Assembly (NCBI GenBank): GCA_964036295.1
Contig: OZ038466.1
Span: 13,302,001 to 13,366,000 of the forward strand
Length of the DNA: 64,000 bases
Direction of reading: 5' to 3'
DNA from: Plumapathes pennacea
Taxonomy: Eukaryota; Cnidaria; Anthozoa; Antipatharia; Myriopathidae
Part shown: one piece after another, positions 1 to 12,400 of the stretch
How the letters are laid out: every line of letters starts with the position of its first letter
Numbering within the stretch: position 1 is the first letter of the stretch
The notes under the pieces: model-generated
What the model was told of the DNA's origin: nothing
Seen by the model: only the letters and a program-made list of their open reading frames with translations
Databases searched by the model: none
Made by a program: the position numbers and the translations under genes

Positions 1-3000
1 ACTTAATCTCGAATTAACATAATAAGAGGCCCAAATTCGCATCTAGCACTGATTTATTGCTATAAAGTTATATTTGACTATGTGTGGAGTGCTGTCAGAC
101 AATTTGTACTGTCAATTCAGTGGTACAATGTAACATCAAACTGGCAGACCAGAGCAAACACAACAAATCCTGAGCAAACCCCGCCACAGATGACAGGACA
201 TGCATGTTCACTTCATTTGACTTTTTTTCTTTGAAGGCTGAGCAGAGTCACTTGTTGGTAGTGCTTTTTCTAGCAATTTCTGGTTCTTTGTGCTAATCTC
301 CTTTTGTTCCTTCCTCACTTCTTCAAGCTTCCTCTTTGCCTTCGCTTGATTTGACTTTGCCGTTTCTATCATGAGGCAGGCAACTCTCGCGCCTTGTGAA
401 TCAACCTTGGAGCCTGCAGCCAGGGCGGTCTGTAGCTTGACTGTGCCATCTGACAGCAGCTCGTCCACTGTTTTCATATTCATCCATTGCTTCCTTTTCC
501 TCTCTGTCAAGGCTTTCTCGTTTGTCTTTCAACAATATGGTCTCTTGTCTTAACTTCTGCTGATCTCCCTTTCTTCTTTCCACCTCCTCAGCTTCCATTT
601 TCTCTTCAGCCTGCCTCCTCTTCTCAATTTCCTCTTCATGCAGCCACTTCCTGTATTGCGTATGCGCAGATCGAACATCAATGAAAAGGCCATCTGTCAT
701 GGGTATATTTTCTGGTTTGTTGTTGTCAGGATCATGAAACTTCACAGCATCTTTCACAACTCTAAGGCCAACAATGGTCCTCTCTCCAAGAAGTGACCGT
801 TCCTGTGTTACGATACGGGCATTCACTGAAAGACTTCATTCTGACTCAGCATTCATCTGTGAAAGGACTAGACTCGATTTGACGACTTTCGGAAGAGTTG
901 AAAACCGAGGTCCAGTCGCATCTAGAGCCTTTAGGCTGAATATGGCTCGCCAAAAATGGTCTACACGTTGCTAGGCCAAAGGAAGAACTTATTTACCAAC
1001 CATTTTTATGTAAGGCTAAGGGCATCAAAGCTCTCATACTGCTTCCTTTATGCTAAACATACGTCTCAAACACATAGAACTATGACTCTACTTTCACTTT
1101 TTTAGCATGTATTGGTTTCATCAGCTAAAAAATAGGAAAAATAGGAGGTTCTACTTAAAAAACAGGAAAAATAGGAAATCTTTTAAAAAATAGGAAAAAA
1201 TAGGAAAAAATAGGAACTTGACACCCTGAATGTTGCTTAAAGAGTGTCCACTTTGAGCACACTCAGTCAACATTGTATGGGGGGAGGGGGGCGGGAAGTG
1301 TGAAAGTGTCCTCATTTTCAGATAAAAAGCTAAGTGTCCCATGACTTTTGGCCAGGATTGTAGGTCTAAGTAATATATTACTATAGACCTTTTTCTCTTT
1401 ACTGCTGAGACAGCTGTTAAATGTTGAGGGTTTTTTTTTTACAACTGAATCATATACCTCTCCTGTGGCCCTCTTTTCTCCTTCCTCGGCTTTCGTCAAG
1501 TCTGATTCCGCTTGCTTCAAATCTTTCTTGATACCTGGAAGCTCTTTTTCTAGAGCTTCAACTTCACTGCAAAACAAAAGTTAAACATCACACAACAAAT
1601 TCTGACCTCTAGGCTTTCTATATTCCATCCACAAACCCTACATGGTGTACTGAAGGGGGCAGGGTGCGGCAAAAGCCATGTCCCTCAGCCGTAGATTTTC
1701 CCGACAACTTGTTGAAAAAAATGTTTGAATTATATGGGCTACCAAGCGGTTTTTCATCCCACCCCGCGAAAGCTTTAAAAACAATGCTGAAATATAAAAA
1801 AAAGCCAGTTATACAAGCTCGATGGTTGTGCCACGATTGTTTTTACTCTTATATAAGGTTTTCGATTGACTGTTGGAAGTGCGTGTAATCTATATGATCT
1901 ATTGCTTTGATTGTGCATCTGCCATGCTTTTGGGTTGAACCAAACAAATTTGGTAGCATAGAAAACTAGCACTAAGGGGAGCTGGGTTTGGACTGCGTCA
2001 GCGTGGAGAAAGACGTATATAGTAAATCAACCAAACGTCGATGTGTGAAACCCAGACGCCGTAAAGGAATTGGAAGCTCAGTTATTTTACGGCGTCTTGG
2101 TTTCACACATCGACCCATTGTCGATTCATTACACAAATTTGGGGGCATGGTCTTGGCCAACCAGGAGCAAGTGGTAATGGCATTTTCTAGCACTGTCAAT
2201 TAGTTTCTTCTTCAAAGTAAACCAATTAGTAGACATTACTTTGGCTTCCGATGGGTTAAACGTGTTCCTGTTTTCTCACAGCCTCTGTATCATTGACGCT
2301 GTAATTACTTGGGTTTTAGTTTTCAAAAGTCAATCAAAAAGCTCTCTACCTGCCACTAGAGATTACAAAGTTCAACCAAAAGAAACCTGTATCCCTAAAC
2401 GCCCTGAAAACTGACAGCAACCATGGGCTCCAAAAATCTTATTTTGTATACCTCTTGCGTTCTTTGCCTGTTTGGATTGCCTTCTCCAAGTTCGCTTTCC
2501 CCTCAGCCAATTGTGAAACAGCAGTTTCATGCTGACTACAGTAGATTTCCAGCTCACTTTTAGCAACACCCATCTGAATAAACAAAAATTATATATATTG
2601 ATGTATGTGGTATATGCAAATTAAGAGTGCATTCGGGATTATCCCGTCTATTCCTATTGCGGAATAGGAATAACAGAATACCAGTTCTCAAAAGAACCAG
2701 TCAAGAACCAATAAACAAGTGGCAGTATATAAACACCATCCAAGTGTGAACAAAACGAAATTAGGCTGCTTGCTCAAACAAGGAAGCCATTATACAGGAG
2801 CGTAATGCATGTTGATAATTTGGACATTTTCGATTACCCTACCTTAGACTTTGAATCATTCACAACCTTGCTCCAATCCATGAGCTCTGTCTCTTTAGCC
2901 TAGCAAACAAAACAAAAATTATTATTTAATGACAGTGGTTTGTTTTCATATTCATACACAATGGAACTTACTGACATTATTTTATGGTGTGTCCTACTTG

Positions 3001-6000
3001 TAGCTAGAGCCGTTTTCGCATGGCTGTCGAAAGTAACCGTGTGATTGCTTTGGTTTTGCATTTGCTACGCTTTCCGATTGGTCCTATAACAACTTTAGCA
3101 CCATTCTTGGCCAATTAGGAGAAAAAGAAAAATCTGGTTGCGATATTCTCACGCAAGAAAGCAAGTGGTGATGATGTGTTCTCGTACTGCTGATTGGACA
3201 GTAAAACTAATCGCAATTACTTGGTTTTGGTTTTGCTCGGACTTCTAATTGGTCCGATGTGTTTTTGCTCGCCTCATTAATTGGCTCTGTGATTGGTTTG
3301 GTTTTCGTTTTCGACATTCATCCGTGCTCTATTTCATGTGGGTATATGTATTGTGGCTACAGGCCTAAAAAAAACACTTGCATGCTTCAAAATCACCAAA
3401 TATTGTCTGTTCCAAGTGTTGAAACACTTTCTATACCTCTTTTTCAGCTTGCAGGCCTTGTGTTTCATTTTTCAGACCTGGGGAACACAAACAGTACAAT
3501 GTAGAGTGGTTATATTCACAGGCTAATTAACACAAACTTTTCTTCCCTGCTCGTACCTGCCATAACCTCTGCCAACTTGTTCTCTTCTTCTTTCTTCTTG
3601 ACCTGAACACAATGACAAATATAACCAAGTTATCCACGAAGCTCTGTGCATCCTAAATTATCTGGTTTAAAACTCCTGTACAGTATCAGCACCTAGAGAA
3701 ATGTACAGCATTCCCTACACTTTCCTTTACCCCCCACAATAACGCACAACCACATTCACCAATACCATAATCTACTGTAACATCAAACTTGACAAACATT
3801 TGACCAAAACAATACAAACTTTCAGGCTCATTTTTTTAAAGCGAAATTCATTTGTCACTGCTTTGTCAATGTTGTTCTTTAATCTTTTTCTTTGACTTTT
3901 ATTGCAAAGGATCGACTTTTTGGATTTTTGAGACGTTTTATTGGTAGTTGTCACAGAGAAAGTAATCATTGAGGTGGTTCGTGGGAGTTTTTTCTGCCGC
4001 AAGCTGTTTGGAACGTCGTAAGGACATCTGTTGAAGAGACCAACGATTAAGGCAGAGATCGTGCGAACACTAAACCCCACCAGGTATAAAATATAAAACT
4101 GCGTGATTATGCTATGCGAGAAAATAATTCAACTATATATTATATGTATGTGGTAAAAACATCCCTGGTTTAAAACCAACACGCACATAGTCAAACTTGT
4201 CATGACACAAGAAAACTAAGTACTACTTTACCTCCATGTCTTGTTTCTTGCTTTCCAGTTCCTCGACTTGCTTTTGGCTTTTATCTGGCACTCCTTGCAA
4301 TTCAGTCAGCTGTATAAAGGAAAAGTAAGTATGACTTACGCATACTATCTTGCGCAAGATAGATAGTACTGTATGCGTAAGCTATACTTCAGGAACATTT
4401 TCGTTCGTACGCCAGTTTTGTGAATCCGGCGCAAATAAAAATATCTCAAACCTTTTGTTTTTCTTTTTGTAAGCTCTTCTCCAGTTTCTTACTGTTTAGT
4501 TTGTTATGCTTGAAGTCCTGAAGGGAGAATGTTAAAAACGCTCAGGGATGAATCAAAGGAAAGTAGTACAAAGGAGATAAAAAAGATGGCAAACGAAGTA
4601 CGAGGGACTGCACAAGACAAACGGGGTAATAGACAGCAGCCAGCGAATAAGTAAAGCAAGAAAGAAGGGACTATACAGGGGGAAGGGGGCACGAGAAAGA
4701 TAGGATAAATATAGGATAATAAGGCCATGAGAAAGAAGGAACTATATAGGATAAAAAGGCCATGAGAAAGAAGGAACTATATAGGAGAAAAAGGCCATGA
4801 AAAAGAAGGAACTATATAGGAGAAAAAGGCCATGAAAAAGAAGGAACTATATAGGATAAAAAGGCCATGAAAAAGAAGGAACTATATAGGATAAAAAGGC
4901 CATGAGAAAGAAGGAACTATATAGGATAAAAAGGCCATGAGAAAGAAGGAACTATATAGGATAAAAAGGCCATGAGAAAGAAGGAACTATATAGGATAAA
5001 AAGGCCATGAGAAAGAAGGAACTGTATAGGATAAAAAGGCCATGAAAAAGAAGGAACTATATAGGATAAAAAGGCCATGAAAAAGAAGGAACTATATAGG
5101 ATAAAAAGGCCATGAGAAAGAAGGAACTTTATTATATACATACTGAGACATACTCACGAAAAAGCCATATCGTAAAATTTCGTACGCAAATGAGTTCTAG
5201 CCAATGAGAGGCCGCGAACGACGCTTTTCACACGTGAAAAAAATCGTTCGTCCAATCACAAGCTGCGAACGACGATTTTTCACTACTTTTAAAGGGTTTC
5301 CCGGTCCCATCATAAATGTCTCAGTATGTATATAATAAACAGAAAACATCATGGAAAGTGCTTTGTACAGTTTTTATTCACTCGTTGTTTCGTATCATAA
5401 AACTCACTCGCTCGCAAAGCCTCGCTCGTTCGTTTTATGATACTTCACAACTCGTGAATAAAAACCGTACGCGCGCACTTTCCATGAAGTAATCTCTATA
5501 TATAGGATAAAAAGGCCATGAGAAAGAAGGAACTATATAGGATAAAAAGGCCACGAGAAAGAAGGAACTATATAGGATAAAAAGGCCATGAAAAAGAAGG
5601 AACTATATAGGATAAAAAGGCCATGAAAAAGAAGGAACTATATAGGATAAAAAGGCCATGAGAAAGAAGGAACTATATAGGATAAAAAGGCCATGAGAAA
5701 GAAGGAACTATATAGGATAAAAAGGCCATGAGAAAGAAGGAACTATATAGGATAAAAAGGCCATGAGAAAGAAGGAACTACAGGAGAAATAAGGGACTAT
5801 ATAGAAGAAAGACCCCTTGAAATATCTGGGACTGCACAGAAGAAAGAGGATACAAGAAAGCAGGGAATACAAAGGAAAAAGAGAGCAGAGTAGCGGAAGA
5901 CAAACCTCTCGTATCTTTAAGTCATCTCTTTCATATTTTGCAAAGTCCTTCTTAGTTTTTTCAGCAGCTGCAGAAAGCTTTTCAAATTGCCTGTATAGAT

Positions 6001-9000
6001 TATATTGATAAAAGCACAGAGCAGATGGATATAGTCAAAAGAGCAGATCACACAGGCAAAAAGAGGGACAGGAAAAATACAGCCAGTCAATGTGAGTTGA
6101 ACTCACATCACATTTAATCAAAATGATCCTTAAACCTGGTAAGGCTAAAGGCTAAATTGGGATCCACTTATAAGTTGGAATTCCTTATCACAAAGACAAA
6201 CGACATTCTTGTAAAAGAAACTAAATGGGATTCCTTCATTTCTATACTCTTGTCATCCCTCTTTCCATTTCCAAATAAATGTTAAATAAATTACTGATAG
6301 GAACCCTATAAATTGCCACCAATACCAAATTACAGTTAAAGTTTTCAGCAATTGATTGCTATATAAATTTTTGTATAGTGTAGCATTAAACTTTTTTGTA
6401 AGTAAACAGGTTTTTCTGTACAGTTTAGTGTATTGTCAGTTTATGTATAGTACTGTATGTACTATTCTTTTATAATCTTTTGATTTATTGAAAAAAAAGT
6501 TTTGTAAAACAAATAAAAAAAGTACTCGAGTACAAAAAAAACTAAACTTGGTAAGGGATCTTACTGATAAGCTTTCTTGTGCTCCTCTTCCTTGTCTCTT
6601 CTTTTATCTGGTTGAATACATAACAAGATAGTTTATCAATATACAATGACACTACAATATACAATATACAATGTAAAATTGTCTAAAACAGCACAAAACT
6701 ATCAAAATATCATATGGAATATGATGGAAAACATGAAGTGGTGAGTTTAGAAATAATTTATGTCTTAGGAATTAAGGTAGTTTAATAATGTCGTATTTTT
6801 CTCACACTGTACTACTATAATAATTTATGGCTGTTATTTGTTATAATTACTCTAGTTTTGTAGTGTTTTGTGAAATATTGAGATACCCAAGTAGTAAGAA
6901 AGTTAAGTTTTTTAAGTTAACAACAAGAAAAGGAATTCGCAGTCATCAAGGGTGATTTCAATAATTGAAATTGGCAGCTATTGCCAATGCAAAGAGACTA
7001 TTACATGAGGAGTGCAATACGGCAGAGTATTTTATGAATCAGCTTTATTTTTCGAGCCTGCTTCAGCCTTCAACTGATGAGTAAAATACAGCTGTATTGC
7101 ACAACCTTTCGTGTAATCCCCAAGCGAAGCGAGGGTAATAATCACAACGCTAATGCAGCAAAATCGCCTTATTTGAAGACTCCAAGCGTGTCACCATCTC
7201 AAAATTTAATGTTCATGGGTGTGTGTGTGTGTCAGGTACAACCTTTTAGGCCAGGTGCCTAAGGCAATGACGTAATAATTATCGATTAGCGTCTCTGCTA
7301 GTGTTTTTACAGACATTCCAAAAAAAAAAAAAAAATTTGAATGAAGCAACAATTGTACGTAACTGCGTTCACGTTTCGGGTACCCATATTCGCCCAGAGC
7401 AATCGGAACTTGGAGTCTTGAATGATTTAGTCAGATGTCTTATTTTTTCTTTCAAGACTAAAACTGTAACAAATGCTGTAATTTGACATGCAGTGATTGC
7501 AGCAAGAATCGTTCACGAGCCCTTAGAAGTATGACTAGGTCTGAAGTAAACTGTTCAAGTTTTGCTTTGATTCTGGGAGAAATCATGCTGTTTTGAGCGG
7601 GTTCACATACAAAACAATTCGAGCTCATTAAACATGCATGCCTGAGTCTTGTGCATGCAATCCAGAGTAAAAACAAATTGCACAGGAAGCCTATTTAATT
7701 GTACTGCCTATGAATTCAAAATTGGAAAATCAGTGTTCCTTTTTTCCTGTACTACGATAGCTGACCAACTTCAAAATTTGAGTATTAAATTTTGAGAACG
7801 TGCTTGGCAGACTGTATGAATTAATTTGATGTGCCGACCGTGGGAAAGACATACTTTGTCACACAATCGACTCTTTTTTTCAATGCAAAAGTATAACACA
7901 CACCATTCTTTTTCTCCTTCCTTTGCGTGTAGCACTTGACTTCGAAGAAAAGATTGAGTCAACATTTCGGTAAAACAAAGGCTACTCTTGTTGGGAGTTA
8001 CCAAAGTAAAAGTCCCATCAATGGCAGAGTGAGGGGTATCTGCGATTATCGTATTTCTAGTAAATTGTTTATTATTTGACAATTATTAGAAGCAGGGCCA
8101 AATGCTCTGGCCACATGCAAAAAGATAATGCATTCGTAAACTTTTCTTGTGAAAATTGATCATTTAAGCTATAAACCAGTTGATCTGGTTCCTGACAAGT
8201 GCAATTACGCTCCCACATTTGTACTCTTTCTTGCCTTAATAACATGCATACAATAATTTCTGCATTCTGATTGGCTGAGCGCATGCCAATTTATCCCAAA
8301 CAGTGCAAAAATGTGTAATTAACAGTGCAGAAATGTGAATTAAGAGTGCAGAAATTTGAAATTGAAAATTGCAGATAACTGGCGCACGTATTCGCGGCAA
8401 AGCCAAACAAAACAGAAAGCGTTTTCATTCCTCAGGACGATTCTGATTCTGTTTCGAGAAAACAAAGTTCTTGAGACACTTGTGAATTGTAACGAAATTG
8501 AAAAAAGATTGCTCGATGAAAATTATTGTATGCATGTTATTAACAAGTAATCACATGATTTTTCATGCAATTTTGAATAAATAAGCACTCGTAAAGTTCG
8601 CGCGGCGCTCATGCAATTTTGTGGTCTTTGAAAATTTACTCGTGCTCATTTATTCCAAATTGCACTCGAAATCATGCAATTACCTATACTAATTTCACTG
8701 AAATGTGAAGTAATGTAATAAATCATCATAATCTACATGTGGGATCAGAGTTGCAAACAACTGACACTTGTGAAGTCTGACTACTTGAACCAGCATTAAT
8801 TCATTATGCACATCAAGCTTCATAATATAAAGGCCATTAGTCTGGTTAGTATTACACTGGTGCAAGGCCTGTACTGTACTTACTACTGCATTCCAACAGC
8901 TGTTTCTTGAACTCATCAAACTCTGCCTTGACACTGTCCCTCTTCTCAGTAGCTTTTTGCTCATTCTCTGAACAATCATAGCTGTGGAGACAAGGACAGA

Positions 9001-9393
9001 TACACCAAAAATATATGATGCTCCTAGCTTTTACAAGCAAATATAGTTAATACAGTACATCTCATCAAGTGCACACACAAAGTGGTGCAGTGATGTCTGG
9101 GCACTCTTCTAATACACGTGTGTATAAATTGATATTTTACAACACAAGTGTAATTTATTCTTACATGTATTTTTGAAACAGGACATTCCTATGCTTTGTG
9201 ATATCATTCTCCATACTCAAGTATTCCACAGCTTCATTTTTACTGTCCTCCAGCTCATCTTTCTCCTTCTCCACGGCCTTGACCCGATTTAACTAAAATA
9301 AAGATTAAGCATCCCTCAGTCATTATGTAAATCATCCCCACCTCACCCACATTGTAAATGCAAAAATCCCTTCGACACCTCCCTGCCAAAGGA

Positions 9394-9447
<54 letters not shown>

Positions 9448-12400
9448 TCAATCCTGAAAAGGTTGTCCAGTTGAAATAATATAATTATTTAGGCAATTAT
9501 ATCTATCACGTGACTGCTGAGAAACACCGTATAACTACAACGAAGTACATCATATGAGCATGTTTTTATAATTTTATGGTTGCCAGTCATTTAAATGGTA
9601 AAACTAAGAGCATTTGGAGTACTTCCAGCTCAAAACACGATAGTTTTATGTGGTCATGTGACAGATATATTTGTATATTTATATAAAAAAATTTGACCTT
9701 TTCAGGATTGACTATATATACTATATATATATATATGAACATTGCAAACTTCTCTTTGCTCGTGGCGAAGCCGACGAGCTTAGGATTGGAAAGCGTGTCT
9801 TTATCATCGTCATATTTTTATTTTTATTTTTATTTTTATTTTTATTTTTTTTTCTGGGTTACGAATCAGCACACGGTGATTGGTTCATATTATCACGTGC
9901 TGGGCGATGACGTAATTGACTTCGCTAAACAACTCGAGATGTGGCCAGTGAATTGCTCGTTACTTGTGTGTAAAAGTTAACTGCATCCCATCCAAACTCA
10001 ACACCATTTGGCTCTGTGGAATGCGCACGGATAAACTGGATTTTCGGGAACGATTTTGGCTCGCGTTCACCGCGGAAGCTTTGAGAATAGCCGTAAACAA
10101 ATATTTGATGGTACCGCTGTCGCCGATAAATATTTAGTCCCGACGAAACTTTCTGTGGCGACACGAAATACTTTGGGAAGATAACAGGGCGAAAACAGAA
10201 ACCAAAGCTACAGTGAGCTTTAGCCGTAAAACAATGACGCTTTATGCTTTACTCTGTACATGACATCTGTTGCCTCATAAAATTCTTCTGCGTATCGTAC
10301 ATTGCCTGTTGAAGTGTTTCTTTCATTCGATCATGTAGCCTTTGTTTCGCAATGGTCAGTGAATACCAGAAATGAAAAATACACCGAAATAATTATGAGG
10401 ATTGAGTTTGCAGTCACAAATGGACTGAACACACTGTGAACAAAAGCGCAATAATATTGTAAACATCTCTTGTGTGACATTCCTCGCTGTCAATTTTATA
10501 TTTGTTACAGAGCACGAATACTCGAAAGCCTGATAGAAAGAAACGTATTGAGTTAATAAAAGAAAACACATAAGTAGTGAAGCGAAAAAGTAAACTGCAT
10601 CCATTCAAATTCAACGCCATTTGGCTCTGTGGAATGCGCACGGATAAACTGGATTTTAGGAAAAGATTTTGGCTCGCGTTCACCGCACAAGCTTTGAGAA
10701 TAGCCGTAAACAAATGTTTGATGGTACTTCTGGGGTATTGCAAATATCTCTGTCGCCGATAAGTATTTAGTCCCGACGAAACTTTCTGTGGCGACACGAA
10801 ATACTTTTGGGAAGATAACAGGGCGAAAACAGAAACCAAAGCTACGGTGAGCTTTAGCCGTAAAACAATGACGCTTTATGCTTTACTCTGTACATGACAT
10901 CTGTTGCCTCATAAAATTCTTCTGCGTATCGTACATTGCCTGTTGAAGTGTTTCTTTCATTCGATCATGTAGTCTTTGTTTCGCAATGTTCATTAAATAC
11001 CAGAAATGAAAAATACACCGAAATAATTCTGATTGAGTTTGCAGTCACAAATGGACTGAACACACTGTGAACAAAAGCGCAATAATATTGTAAACATCTC
11101 TCTTGTGACATTCCTCGCTTTCAATTTTACATTTGTTACAGAGCACGAATAATCGAAAGCCTGATAGAAGAAACGTATTGAGTTAACAAAAGAAAACACA
11201 TAAGTAGTGAAGCGAAGGCTGGATTAATCGTGGCCTCTGATTAGAAATATGAGTCAAGGTCAAACTGTCATAATCGATTGTGCATAAAAAGATATGTCAC
11301 GCATTCTCAAGATGCAGGGTCGCTCAACCTTTAAGAAGCAAGTGTATGAGTGTTGTAATAATAATTTTTAGTTTAATCAAGGTGTCAAAAGAGCAAGGTG
11401 TCAAAAGCCAAGTTCTCTATACTGTGTGATATTTTTATGGTGAGAAATTGGAAGTCTCTCTTGGGAGTTCCGCTCTTGTCCCCTACTTTCCATTTTATAT
11501 TCTGGTCTCGACCCAACTCACGCCGCGAGCTCACTGGCAAGGCCAGTCTAGTTAAAAATAAGGTTACACTTTACTCTTGTTGAGAATTATTTTCTACTCT
11601 ATAATGATTAGTGTTGAGATATTGGGATTGAAAGCTGGGAATCTCAAATTCTTACAAAAGTTCTCCAGCTTACTGGATTTATCTCTGATATTTAGGGCCT
11701 AAAACTGATGGACCTCTAGTTATTCTCAAAGGTGTGCAACATCAATTTCACAAACTATTTTTGTCAAACAAATTAGGGTGACTTGTTCACTAAGTCAACT
11801 TACACACCAGAAAATTATATAGTATGAATCAGATCTAAGATTTGCTACATACCTTTTCTCCTCGAACCTCATTGAGGTCTTCCACCTCCTTAGCTGCCAG
11901 TTCAATGGGTTCCTTGAATCGGCTAGATCCAATGATATCCTCTAAGTACTCTAACATTCCCTCTTCATGTTCTGTTAGGGCTTTGGGTTTCATCATTGAA
12001 ATCTGTTCAACTTCACCCTGTGTGTGTGAATTTTGATCACCTTAGAAGCAAATAATTCTTATTTACTCATGCTGCATACCTCTGCCTTTAAATCTCTGGG
12101 TTAACCATAGTGAACTCCTTCAATTTTCTTTCAGTCTTTTACCATAGTTACCTATACATACAGTATGTGTGCTAGTATGAAGAACTTTAAACATTCAAAG
12201 GTTGGTCAGATGAAAGCTGAGTGATCCATTAACTCTGAATGATCAATTTTCTCCTTCAACTGCTCCCACCAAAGATATATCAGACAGTATAGATGACTTG
12301 GCATTAATTTCATACAGTAAGCTAATTTATTGCTCACATGAAAGTCAATTTATTGAACTCTCAATGATCACATACATTTTCTTTTTGAATGGTTGGGAGA

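Noticed and set aside
4917..5141. Hydrophobic minus-strand frame with repeated SHGLFILYSSFF-like units
   Set aside because: Direct translation of the 35-bp minisatellite; the period of the peptide equals the DNA repeat.
10414..10839. 141-codon minus-strand frame across the tandem duplication
   Set aside because: It spans the junction of the two units, is not maintained in the second unit and matches no known protein.
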